This document shows positions 36,211 through 45,127 of a stretch of DNA of 64,000 nucleotides, piece after piece; within the stretch, counting starts at the first letter, position 1; each line of letters opens with the position of its first letter. The notes beneath the pieces are model-generated. The model worked only from the letters and a program-made list of their open reading frames with translations, was not told where the DNA came from and ran no database searches. The position numbers and the translations under genes were made by a program. The DNA comes from Frateuria_A sp049727805 (GTDB lineage Bacteria > Pseudomonadota > Gammaproteobacteria > Xanthomonadales > Rhodanobacteraceae), in the NCBI RefSeq assembly GCF_049727805.1, contig NZ_JBCNYA010000003.1, forward strand, positions 127,574 through 191,573, read 5' to 3'.

Positions 36211-36717
36211 CTAGTCGCGCGGGTTCACCATCGCGACTTGCGAATAAACCGCCTGCGCTGATGCCACGCGCTCGCCCTGGTTGCCGGCCTGCATCAGGCG
36301 GGGAGCCAGATTGCAACGCGCGGCTCCCGAAGGCATCGTCCGCTTGCAATACACATTGACGATGGCAACCGTGTTCTGGTCGGCGTCCATCAGCCGTATC
36401 TGCTTCGCCACGCCGGGCCTCGAGAAATTGTCGATGGCTACGGCGATATGCGTGACGGGGGTGCCGCTCTTGCGCACCGACTCCGACTGGTCGGCCGCCT
36501 TCTGCGCCTGTACGTACTGCCTGTGCGTGTTGCCGACGAGGGCGTGCAGTGTGTAGCCCGTGTGCAGGTTGGCCACGTAGGTTTCGTACTGGCCCGGGGC
36601 CGCGGTGACGGTGACATCGCGCAGGTTGGTGGGCCGCGTCTGGTCCTGGGCCGCGCTGGCGCCGCCGGCGAAGACAAGACCGAACGCAAGTGTGGTGGCA
36701 TTGATCAGGTGTTTCAT
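36211..36717 (-). CDS. Exported protein of unknown function
   Basis: 168 aa, GGAGG ahead of the ATG at 36717, signal peptide ending GGASA. The mature part contains a strand-rich segment (YETYVANLHTGYTLHALVG) and two cysteines (NVYCKRT and ARCNL) spaced for a disulfide. No family recognised. It is divergent from the winged-helix/TPR regulator. Confidence 0.72.
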   Translation of the reverse strand: MKHLINATTLAFGLVFAGGASAAQDQTRPTNLRDVTVTAAPGQYETYVANLHTGYTLHALVGNTHRQYVQAQKAADQSESVRKSGTPVTHIAVAIDNFSRPGVAKQIRLMDADQNTVAIVNVYCKRTMPSGAARCNLAPRLMQAGNQGERVASAQAVYSQVAMVNPRD

Positions 36718-37092
36718 GGAAGCCTCCAGACGGACGCCGATGTCCGTGGAATGATTCTGGGCTGGGGGCAACGCCGCTTGCTTGAGGAACTTCGGAGGAA
36801 TCCGAGCGGATTCCATGAGGATTTCCGGCGGGCCATTCCGCAGGTCGCAAACGCACTCCGAACACGGCTTCCACCGCTGCGGGCCATGTCGATCGACACT
36901 TGCCGCGGTCGACGCGTCCGGCCGTTGCGAAGCCCACTGCGATCCATGACTAACGACCTACCCCGCCTGCACCGCATTGGCGTCCACGGCAACGCGCGCG
37001 CCTGTGCTGAGTGGAAGTGCTGTGCCGGGCCCGCTTTTCGCCGGCCGGCGGACTCTATCGATCCTTAACCACCGCTGTGATATTGCGGCCGC
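36718..37092. other. Divergent intergenic region
   Basis: 375 bp between the exported protein and the winged-helix/TPR regulator. It must hold both promoters. No clear operator or gene. Confidence 0.45.
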
Positions 37093-38784
37093 GTGGCCAC
37101 TGAATCGAACAGTCCGCGCGTGGACTACGCGTTCGGCGATATCCGCGTCGAGCCGACGGCACACCGCGTACTGCGTAATGGCCACGAACTCGAACTGGAA
37201 CCCAAGGCCTACTCCGTATTGCTGCAGTTCGTGACCCATCCGGGCGAATTGATCCAGCACGACGACCTGCTGGAACACGTATGGGGGCACAAGTGCGTCA
37301 CGCCGGCATCGCTGAGCCGGGTCATCTCGCAGTTGCGCCAGAAGCTCGGCGACGAAGCTGCCGAGCCGCGCTACATCCAGACCGTGCACGGCCTCGGTTA
37401 CCGCCTGATCGCCGGCGTCACCGCGAGAAATCCGATGGATGCCGCCTTGGCCACGAGCGACGTGCGACGTCCACCCCGCCATCCGGATGGCGACCACGAC
37501 CGTCGCGGCATCGCCGTACTGCCGTTCGTCAACATGAGCGGCGACGTGGAGAACGAGTACTTCAGCGACGGCATCGCCGAGGAAATCCTCAGCCTGCTGA
37601 CCAAGCTGCCGCAACTGAAAGTCTCCTCGCGAACCTCCTCGTTCTTCTTCAAGGGCAAGGAGATCGATCTTCCGACGATCGCGGCCAAGCTGGACGTCAG
37701 CACCGTGCTCGAAGGCAGCGTGCGCCGGGCGGGCAGCCGCGTGCGCCTCACCGCACAGCTGATCGACGTGGCGTCGGACTCGACCCTGTGGGCGGAGACG
37801 TACGACCGCGAACTGCGCGACGTGTTCGCCATCCAGGACGATATCGCCCAGAGCATCGTCGATGCGCTGAAGGTCACCCTGTCGCCGAAGGAGCGCCGCG
37901 CCATCCAGTACGTCGCCACCGCCGACGTGCAGGCCTATGACGACTACCTGCGCGGGCGCAAGTATTTCTATGCGTGGAACCGGCGCGATTCGCTGCGCGC
38001 CATCGCCATGTACGAGCGCGCCATCGCACGCGACCCGAAGTACGCCGCGGCCTGGGCCGGCCTGTCGGATGCGTACGTCATGCGGCATCGCTTCCTGGAT
38101 GCCAATCCCGAGCACGTCGCCCAGGCCATGGAGGCCAGCGAGCGTGCCCTGCAGATGGATCCGGAGTCGGCCGAGGCGCATGCCTCGCGCGGCCTGGCGC
38201 TATACGTCAGCAAGCGGTTCAAGCAGGCCGAGCGGGAATTCGAGACGGCCATGATGCTCAACCCGAACCTGCTCGAGGCGTATTTCCTGTACGGCATGAT
38301 CTGCAGCTCGCTGGGCAACTTCCAGAAGGCCGCCTGGCTGTACCTGCGCGCCGCCGAAGTCAGCCCCGCCGACTACCTGCCGCTGGTCTACCTGAGCCAG
38401 GCATACAGCGAGATGGGCCGCAAGGACGACGAACGCAAGTCGCGCCACCGCGCGATCGAGCTGATCGAACGCGCCCTCAGCGTGAATCCCGACGACGCAC
38501 GCGCCCGCTACATGGGCGCCGCGAACTTCGCGGCGATGGGCGACAAGACCAAGGCGATCGAGTGGGCCAACCTGGCCCTGCGGTCGAGCGAGGACGAGCC
38601 GATGGTGTTCTACAACGCCGCGTGCACGTTCGCGGTACTGGAGGAACACGACCGCGCCATCGACCTGCTCGAGCGCGCGGTGCAGCTCGGCTGGGGCGAT
38701 CGTGCCTGGATGGCGAACGACAGCGATCTCGCTTCGCTGCGCGGCAAGCCGCGCTTCCAGGCGCTGCTGACCAGCTTGAACTGA
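37093..38784 (+). CDS. CadC-like winged-helix regulator with TolB-N-like and TPR domains
   Basis: 563 aa with a GTG start. Residues 12-107 are an OmpR-type winged helix (ELEPKAYSVLLQFVTHPGEL, RYIQTVHGLGYRL). Residues about 140-265 resemble the TolB-N/adenylate-cyclase-associated domain (AVLPFVNMSGDVENEYFSDG, TVLEGSVRRAG, LWAETYDREL). TPR repeats fill 270-560. No transmembrane helix separates the domains, so unlike CadC it looks soluble. Input and targets unknown. Confidence 0.88.
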   Translation: MATESNSPRVDYAFGDIRVEPTAHRVLRNGHELELEPKAYSVLLQFVTHPGELIQHDDLLEHVWGHKCVTPASLSRVISQLRQKLGDEAAEPRYIQTVHGLGYRLIAGVTARNPMDAALATSDVRRPPRHPDGDHDRRGIAVLPFVNMSGDVENEYFSDGIAEEILSLLTKLPQLKVSSRTSSFFFKGKEIDLPTIAAKLDVSTVLEGSVRRAGSRVRLTAQLIDVASDSTLWAETYDRELRDVFAIQDDIAQSIVDALKVTLSPKERRAIQYVATADVQAYDDYLRGRKYFYAWNRRDSLRAIAMYERAIARDPKYAAAWAGLSDAYVMRHRFLDANPEHVAQAMEASERALQMDPESAEAHASRGLALYVSKRFKQAEREFETAMMLNPNLLEAYFLYGMICSSLGNFQKAAWLYLRAAEVSPADYLPLVYLSQAYSEMGRKDDERKSRHRAIELIERALSVNPDDARARYMGAANFAAMGDKTKAIEWANLALRSSEDEPMVFYNAACTFAVLEEHDRAIDLLERAVQLGWGDRAWMANDSDLASLRGKPRFQALLTSLN

Positions 38785-39402
38785 GCGGGAGGGCGCTCGC
38801 CACCGGAACCGCCGGGTCCGCGTGGCAACGCCCGTCCGAGCGTCGGCGCATCGCCCATTGAGCCACCAAGGGTTCTGAGTCGGCCCATGCGCGACCTCGG
38901 TTCGTCAGTCACAGACCGGCGTGTCCTGGTTTGTCAGTTCCCCGTGATCTGGTCCCAACCGCAAAATCGGTCGAGCACGTCGAGGTGATGCGGAACCAGA
39001 TGGCTTCCGCCACGACGATCGTTCGCCCACGGATCGCTGGCCCCTCCAGGCGATCACGGCCTGTTGGTGAACGCATACGTCCCCTGGCGAGCGAATTGCG
39101 CTTGCCCTCGCGCGTGGTCGCAACATTCAACGCGAAGACCCTCGCCACCTCTGACGGATCGCCGTGACTCGCGTTTTCACGGCGCTTCGCCACAACGTCG
39201 TCATAGCTAACCGGAAACTCAGACCCGAGGCTCATCGTTGGCAACCACTGACCGGGCCTCCAGCCTGCTGCTGCCAGCAGCGTCGAGACTGTCCGCGAAC
39301 CGGACGCTACCTCTCCAGGAAGCACGCTGATCCGCGCTGCGGTCAGCTGCCTCGGCCGCTGCTGCCGATCTTGACCTGTCCTATCTTTCGAGTGCGGTGA
39401 CC
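38785..39402. other. Intergenic region with partial leader duplication
   Basis: About 620 bp without a convincing gene. Bases 38944-39017 closely match 35030-35103, the leader of the AraC-GyrI gene, but no regulator follows here. The rest shows no protein similarity in any frame. Confidence 0.55.
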
Positions 39403-41205
39403 ATGATGAGCGGAACGGTTAACCAGGGATGGCTGCCTGCGCGATGGCTCGCGCTCGCCTCAATAGCGTTGCTTGCCCTGCTGTTGATGGTTCCGGACGC
39501 CGCGCTCGTGTTCGTGAGCGTGCACATCAAGAAGCCACCATGGATCGTTGCCCGCCTCGCCGCGCCCGCGCTCTTGCTGCTTGCTTACTTCGCCGTGCTG
39601 GGGCGCCGACCCGGGCTGGCGTGCCTGCTGATGGCGCCGTTTGCCGCAATGGTGCCGACGGCGGCGTTCTACATTCTCAGCTATCGGTCACCCATCACCG
39701 AAGCGGTGCTGGGTACGGTGGTGGCGACCAACCCTGCGGAGGCTGCCGACTTCCTGGGCCCCTGGTTGTGGGCCCTGACCGTCCTGTCCGTGGCTGCCTG
39801 CGCGCTCGCCGTCCTCGCCGGCTGGCTCAGCGCGCGTGCGGGCCTGCAACTGGTGACGTCCCGACGCGTCCATTCCACGCTGATCGCACTGGCCGCAGTG
39901 CCGGTGGTCGCATTCGCCAGCATGCAGGTGGTAGCGGACCGACGCCCGCCTGCGGCCAGGCTCGCGGGTGGCAACGATGTCGATGCACGCTCGTTCCGGA
40001 TCGCGCAGGACAGCTACCCGTTCGGCATTCCGCTCACGCTGGCCGCCTGGTGGAAGGACCGCGTCCGCGCGCAGGCGGCCAGCGCCCGAACGAGGGACTT
40101 CCGGTTTCATGCCTACCGTGCCGCCCATCCCGGTCGGCGGCAGATCTACGTGCTGGTGATCGGCGAAAGCAGCCGACGCAATCATTGGCAGTTGTTCGGC
40201 TACGACCGCCCCACCAATCCGGAACTCTCGCACACCAGGAACCTGGTCACGATCACGAACATGGTGTCACCCTGGCCGATGTCGCTCGGCGGCGTGCCGG
40301 CCTTGCTCACACGCAGGCCGGCGCAACTGGGATTGTTCGAGCCGTTCGGAGAGCAGTCGATCGTCGGCCTCATGCGGGAAGCCGGTTTCGATACCTGGTG
40401 GCTTTCCAACCAGAATCCCACCGGCGACTGGAATTCGCCCATCACCGTCTACGCCGAGGAATCGCAACACCTCCAATGGCTGACCCTGCAGAGGTACGAC
40501 AGCCACCTGGCCGAGGGCCTTGCCAAGATCGTGCGCGGATCGCACGGCGACCTCTTCGTCGTGCTGCACACGATCGGAAGCCACGGGCGGTACGACAGCC
40601 GTTATCCGCCCGCCTTCAAGTATTTCGCGCCCACCATCCAAGACAATCGGGCGCTCCGCACCAACTATCAGCGCATCACCAACAGCTACGACAACACCAT
40701 CCGCTATACCGATTACGTGTTGAGCCAGGTCATCGACGTGCTGAAGCAGACCGACGCGATCACGGCCATGTGGTACCAGTCCGATCACGGCGAAACACTG
40801 CCGACGGCGACCTGTTCCATGACCGAACATGGCCACGGCTTCCGCTACGAGTTCCCGGTACCGACGGTGTTCTGGTACTCCGACGCCTATGCGCAGGCGT
40901 TCCCGGCAAAGGTCGCCACGTTGCGCGCCAACGCCGGCAAGCCGGCCACCAGCGCCGACACTTTCGCCACGCTCACCGACATGGCCGGCGTCGACTTTTC
41001 CAGCCACGACAGTTCACGAAGCCTGTTCAGCCCGGCATGGCGCTATCAGCCGCGCATCGTCCATCCGGTGTGGCAAGAGGAGAACGCGTGGGTCGACTAC
41101 GACCATGCAGAGCTGGGAAACGGCTGCGAACTGGTGCGAAGCGAACCTGCCGAGGTTCGGAGCGCCGAATCGAAAAAGCAGAGGCTCAAGGGGGCGGCGG
41201 GATGA
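39403..41205 (+). CDS. Phosphoethanolamine transferase (sulfatase superfamily)
   Basis: About 600 aa. Five N-terminal membrane helices (first about 190 residues) precede a periplasmic alkaline-phosphatase-like domain. Key motifs are IGESSRRNHWQLFGYDRPTN (nucleophile Ser after GE, where EptA has Thr), IGSHGRYDSRYP, NSYDNTIRYTD, SDHGE and EHGHGF. Members transfer phosphoethanolamine to lipid A, LPS core or glucans and can lower sensitivity to cationic peptides; which target applies here is unknown. The ATG at 39403 was chosen over a GTG two codons upstream. A decayed relative lies at 13.6-14.1 kb. Confidence 0.9.
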   Translation: MMSGTVNQGWLPARWLALASIALLALLLMVPDAALVFVSVHIKKPPWIVARLAAPALLLLAYFAVLGRRPGLACLLMAPFAAMVPTAAFYILSYRSPITEAVLGTVVATNPAEAADFLGPWLWALTVLSVAACALAVLAGWLSARAGLQLVTSRRVHSTLIALAAVPVVAFASMQVVADRRPPAARLAGGNDVDARSFRIAQDSYPFGIPLTLAAWWKDRVRAQAASARTRDFRFHAYRAAHPGRRQIYVLVIGESSRRNHWQLFGYDRPTNPELSHTRNLVTITNMVSPWPMSLGGVPALLTRRPAQLGLFEPFGEQSIVGLMREAGFDTWWLSNQNPTGDWNSPITVYAEESQHLQWLTLQRYDSHLAEGLAKIVRGSHGDLFVVLHTIGSHGRYDSRYPPAFKYFAPTIQDNRALRTNYQRITNSYDNTIRYTDYVLSQVIDVLKQTDAITAMWYQSDHGETLPTATCSMTEHGHGFRYEFPVPTVFWYSDAYAQAFPAKVATLRANAGKPATSADTFATLTDMAGVDFSSHDSSRSLFSPAWRYQPRIVHPVWQEENAWVDYDHAELGNGCELVRSEPAEVRSAESKKQRLKGAAG

Positions 41206-41408
41206 GGCCCTGACTCGGAAAGCTCGACGTGCTGGCGAGCCATGTCGCCCTCGTGGTCCAACTCCAGGAGGGAGCGAACCCATCTGCGGATCATGCGCCC
41301 GCCCGGGCCCTTGCGGGAAGTCCCCTTCGGCACGGCATAGTCGGGCCGCCGGCATCCCCGACTGGCCGGCATCAGGGCACATCCACATCGACAACGTCAG
41401 GAGGAAGT

Positions 41409-41819
41409 ATGGCTTTCTCTGCGAAGATCGAATCGTCCCCCATCGCCAGCATCAACATCACCCCGCTCGTCGACGTGCTGCTGGTGTTGCTCATCATCTT
41501 CATGATTTCCGCGCAGGTCGTCGCTCACAGGAACCGTGTCGATCTGCCTGTAGCGGACCACGCGTCACGCGAAAGGCCCGAGCCGTTGCGGGTCACGGTG
41601 GACCCGGACGGCATGGTGTTCCTCAACGGTACGCTGGTGAGCGACGCCACGCTGGCTACGCAACTGGATATTGCCGCGAGTGCGGGCCAGAACGACGCGG
41701 CCCGGATCCCCCATGTCGAGCTCCACGCGCGAGATGAGGCATCGTACGACGATGTCGCGCGTGTGCTGGCGTTGGTGAAGGCACACGGCGTCGCTGGTAT
41801 CGATTTCGCGTCGGACTGA
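41409..41819 (+). CDS. ExbD/TolR-family proton-channel subunit
   Basis: 136 aa, AGGAGG just before the ATG. SINITPLVDVLLVLLIIFMI is the ExbD/TolR membrane helix with its essential Asp (in PLVDVLL). The periplasmic domain (70-136) has LRVTVDPDGMVFLNG and the typical ARDEASYDDVARVLALVKAHG end. ExbD needs ExbB, but none is adjacent; it may join an ExbB encoded elsewhere. Confidence 0.92.
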   Translation: MAFSAKIESSPIASINITPLVDVLLVLLIIFMISAQVVAHRNRVDLPVADHASRERPEPLRVTVDPDGMVFLNGTLVSDATLATQLDIAASAGQNDAARIPHVELHARDEASYDDVARVLALVKAHGVAGIDFASD

Positions 41820-42445
41820 ATGGCGTAGCATCGCGGCGACGCCTCGCAGATGAGGCGTTCGCTTCCCAAAAGGTCGGCCACGTTCTGCCGTCTTCCGGGT
41901 AGACCGATTTTCGGATGGCCCAGCAAGCGGCCCAGCCGTTCGTCGACCACGGCATGAATCTGGTCGGGGGCGTGCTGCCACTGCGGGTGGAGACGTAATG
42001 AACCTCCTTTTTCGCGACCCTTTTCCCGCGCGGGCAGGTGCACTCTCGTCCGAATTCCCGCTCACGACGGCGGCACGGGCGTGACTGCCCTGTCGTTCAC
42101 GGCCGCCAACCGTTTGGCGACCTGGGCACCATCGCGTCCTTTTCAGGTTGTGCCCAGAGGCTTTCACCATCCCGCCCGCGTGCACTTGCGCTCGTGTGCG
42201 ATTGGGTGAAACGCTGGAGCGGAGGGAACAACCGATCGGGGCAGGTTCACTTCCTGACCAAGGAAAGTGAACGCCTAGGGCGTGAAGCGGCCTCTCGTTC
42301 CTGCGGACTGTGCTGCCTGGCGCGATCAGTCCATCGGCCTTATCTCGCGAGAAGTGATCGCGTGAACCGACCCCTGTTAGTCCCTCCTCTTTAATGCCGG
42401 GCCTGTCCTTCAACACGAAATCGATCGGGCGACCAGGAGGCAAAC
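41820..42445. other. Intergenic region, no gene seen
   Basis: About 625 bp. Long minus-strand frames exist but show no family resemblance. A REP-like head with GCAGGTTCACTTCCTG lies at 42225-42262 and is nearly repeated at 44967-45004. Confidence 0.5.
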
Positions 42446-43912
42446 GTGCCACTGCGCGATGGTTTGAGGAGGTGCCTGCGTGGAGCGATGCTCGGCGTCG
42501 TTCTGGTCGCGCTGGCGAACGGAGCCGAAGCACAGAAATCTCCTGGTTCACTGCTGGGCGACTACGTCGGCACCTACGCGGACGCGCCTGGCCATACGCT
42601 TGAAATCGCAGATGGCGACGGGCTCTTCGCCGTCGTGGACGAAGCCAAGTACCCGCTTCGCGCCGCAGGCGCGGACCGGTTCACCACCATCGGCGGCCAG
42701 GTGGTCACGTTCCCGCGCGACGCAAGCGGCAAGGTGACGGGCTACGAGCAGGACGGCGAGTTCCATCCCCGCGTGTCGGCGATCATCACGGCTGCATCGG
42801 CCGCCCTGGCGCGGCCGCGTCCGGAAGGCCAGGACTCGCCTTCCGACTATCGCTACCGTCCGCCGGCCGACCTGCATGACGGCATTGACGTCGGGAATAT
42901 TGCCGGCTCGGACCTCGGCGTCGCCACCGCTCATGCCATCGTTGGCGGCATCCTCGCAGGCACCTACAAGGACGTGCACAGCGTGCTGCTCTACCAGCAT
43001 GGCAAGCTGGTGTTGGAAGAATATTTCTACGGCTACGGCGTGCAGCGTCCGCATCAACTTCGATCCGCGACCAAATCCGTCGTGAGCGCGCTTGCGGGGA
43101 TCGCGATCGATCGCGGCGCGCTTTCCGGGGTGAACGGGAGAGTGCTGGCGCAGATGCGCTACCCGGCCTATGACCATCCCGATCCGCGCAAGGCCTCGAT
43201 GACGCTGGGCGATTTTCTTGCGATGAGCCCCGGATTGGATTGCAATGACCATAGCTCGCACTCGCCGGGGCGCGAGACGATCATCGACGACAAGCCCGAT
43301 TGGGTGAAAGCCACGCTCGACCTGCCCATGATCAACAAGCCCGGAACCAGGGCCTATTACTGCTCGGGCGGCGTGGCCGTCGTGGGCAGGCTCATCGAGA
43401 ACGCGGTTCACATGTCACTTCCGGAGTTCGCGCAGGCCCATTTGTTCGGGCCGTTGGGAATCGCGCCGTCCGATTGGAAATGGAACTACGACCTGACCAA
43501 CGCCGACAAGGAGTATTCGCAGATCCACCTGCGACCGCGCGACATGCTCAAGCTCGGAATCCTGTTTGCGGACGGCGGTCGCTGGCGGGGCCGCCAGATC
43601 ATCTCCGCAGCGTGGGTACGTGCGTCGTTGGCCGAACACAGCCACGTGGACAATGTCAGCTACGGCTACTTCTGGTGGCGCCCCTGGCTGAACGTGGAAA
43701 CGCCCACGGGCCCGCAGCACGTCGACGTGATCGCTGCCCAGGGCAATGGCGGCCAGAAGATCTATCTCGTGCCGCAGTACGACCTGGTCGCCGTTTTCAC
43801 CGGCGGCGGTTACAACGCGCAGTCCACGCCGCCGAATATGATCATGGCAAAGATCGTTCTTCCGGCGTTGATGAAAGCGGCAAGTGCCCGCAAAGGCGGC
43901 GTGGTCCATTAA
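42446..43912 (+). CDS. Exported beta-lactamase-fold serine hydrolase
   Basis: 488 aa, GTG start behind AGGAGG. Signal peptide ends NGAEAQ. The active-site tetrad SxxK is RSATKSVVS (Ser and Lys spaced by two). YYCSGG follows where class C enzymes have Y-x-N, and NGGQ takes the place of KTG. This is the pattern of class-C-like esterases and D-aminopeptidases rather than a true beta-lactamase. An N-terminal lipocalin-like beta domain covers about 35-110. Substrate unknown. Confidence 0.86.
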   Translation: MPLRDGLRRCLRGAMLGVVLVALANGAEAQKSPGSLLGDYVGTYADAPGHTLEIADGDGLFAVVDEAKYPLRAAGADRFTTIGGQVVTFPRDASGKVTGYEQDGEFHPRVSAIITAASAALARPRPEGQDSPSDYRYRPPADLHDGIDVGNIAGSDLGVATAHAIVGGILAGTYKDVHSVLLYQHGKLVLEEYFYGYGVQRPHQLRSATKSVVSALAGIAIDRGALSGVNGRVLAQMRYPAYDHPDPRKASMTLGDFLAMSPGLDCNDHSSHSPGRETIIDDKPDWVKATLDLPMINKPGTRAYYCSGGVAVVGRLIENAVHMSLPEFAQAHLFGPLGIAPSDWKWNYDLTNADKEYSQIHLRPRDMLKLGILFADGGRWRGRQIISAAWVRASLAEHSHVDNVSYGYFWWRPWLNVETPTGPQHVDVIAAQGNGGQKIYLVPQYDLVAVFTGGGYNAQSTPPNMIMAKIVLPALMKAASARKGGVVH

Positions 43913-44102
43913 CCCGCGCCACCGATGCGTGCGCTGCCATGGTCGACGCACCGGAAGACTACCGCCGGCGTGGCGTGCGCACGCATCTGGCTCGCGTCGG
44001 CGGATGGTCCCGTTCAAAGGCGTTCCTCGAACCCGGCGGGCTCGACTGATCCCTTTTTTACAGTCGCGCACGGGGCCATGCATGACCCAGCGCGAGCCGC
44101 TC

Positions 44103-44582
44103 TCAATCCCCGAACAGACGGGCATAGCGCTGCAGGTAGAGCGGCCAGCCGCCTTCCCCGCGAACGCTTTCACGCACACCTTCCCAGCCCTCGCCGTGGC
44201 GCTCGAAATGGCGGTGTTCAATCTCGACACGCGTGCGTTCGGAACCCTCGGCAATGAACCGGATCTCGACCTCGCTGGTCTTCTCGCGATTCGTCTCCAA
44301 CTGCCAGCGCGGATTGATGTCCCAGCTGATCACGAGCCGATGGGGTGGTTCGTAAGCCAGGACGCGCGCCCAGCGACATTCGCTCCCGTCCACGCCGCGG
44401 TCGTAGACATGGCCGCCCACGCGCGTCTCCAGCACGGTCTCGGCAATCTCGACGCCGAGCAGGTTGTGCTCGCGGGGCTTGATGCGGTCGAACTGCTCGG
44501 TGAAAACGCGGAATGCCCGCTCAACCGGAACTTCGACAACGATCTGCGTCCGAATCGACGTGTCCTGCGCTTGGGTGGTCAT
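44103..44582 (-). CDS. SRPBCC (AHSA1-like) domain protein
   Basis: 159 aa, cytosolic. The opening IRTQIVVEVPVERAFRVFTEQ and later GGHVYDRGVDGSECRWARVLAYEPPHRLVISWDI are typical of the AHSA1/START-like fold. The gene overlaps the ArsR gene by 4 bp and is transcribed with it. Such pairs are common; the SRPBCC protein probably binds a hydrophobic ligand. Function unknown. Confidence 0.92.
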   Translation of the reverse strand: MTTQAQDTSIRTQIVVEVPVERAFRVFTEQFDRIKPREHNLLGVEIAETVLETRVGGHVYDRGVDGSECRWARVLAYEPPHRLVISWDINPRWQLETNREKTSEVEIRFIAEGSERTRVEIEHRHFERHGEGWEGVRESVRGEGGWPLYLQRYARLFGD

Positions 44583-44908
44583 GAGTTTCCTCCGTCGGGG
44601 TTTTCGTCGGGGTGTTCGGCGAGCTGCTTGAAGTTCGCCAAGGCTTTGCTCCAGAACCGGTCAAGTTCTCCGCGGAGGGCGTCCACCCCCGTCGGATCGA
44701 CTTGATAAATGCGCCGGGTGCCGGCCGCGCGCTCGGTCACCAGGCCTGCAGCCTTCAGCACCTTCAGGTGCTGGGAGACCGCCGGGCGGCTGACCGGGAG
44801 TTCTGCCGCCAGCTCGCCGACTGCGCGTGGGCGAAGCGCGATCCGCTCGAAGATCGAGCGTCTCGTCGCGTCACCAAGGGCGGCCCAGGGGTCGATTGCG
44901 TTCGTCAT
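44579..44908 (-). CDS. ArsR-family transcriptional regulator
   Basis: 109 aa. Winged HTH: WAALGDATRRSIFERIALRP, VGELAAELPVSRPAVSQHLK, VLKAAGLVTERAAGTRRIY. No cysteine metal site is visible, so it is likely of the metal-independent SRPBCC-linked group. A perfect palindrome sits 7 bp upstream of the start codon and suggests self-repression of the two-gene operon. Confidence 0.94.
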   Translation of the reverse strand: MTNAIDPWAALGDATRRSIFERIALRPRAVGELAAELPVSRPAVSQHLKVLKAAGLVTERAAGTRRIYQVDPTGVDALRGELDRFWSKALANFKQLAEHPDENPDGGNS

Positions 44909-44915
44909 GGCTTAC

Positions 44916-44933
44916 GGTAAGTTATTACTTACC
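44916..44933. promoter_or_regulatory. ArsR-type palindromic operator
   Basis: GGTAAGT and ACTTACC are exact reverse complements around TATT, in an AT-rich spot between the ArsR start (44908) and upstream DNA. Position and symmetry fit an autoregulatory site covering the ribosome site or promoter. Confidence 0.7.
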
Positions 44934-45127
44934 ATATCCCAAGGTCAAGCGTGGCCGGACCGAACGGAACCAATCGATCGGAGCAGGCTCACTTCCTGGC
45001 AAGGGGATGCGGACGGTGCCCGCGGCGGGAGGTAGCCCGCCATCCTGGCGGCCCGTGATGCCCGGCGCGATTCAACGTGCGTCTGTCCACGCGAGCGCCC
45101 AGCGGCCCAGTACGCGGGCTTGATCAG

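Noticed and set aside
38909..39325. 138-codon minus-strand frame in the long intergenic region
   Set aside because: It has no ribosome site, no motif, and overlaps the duplicated leader sequence.
41565..42551. 328-codon minus-strand frame
   Set aside because: It overlaps the ExbD-like and serine hydrolase genes antisense and has no recognisable domain.
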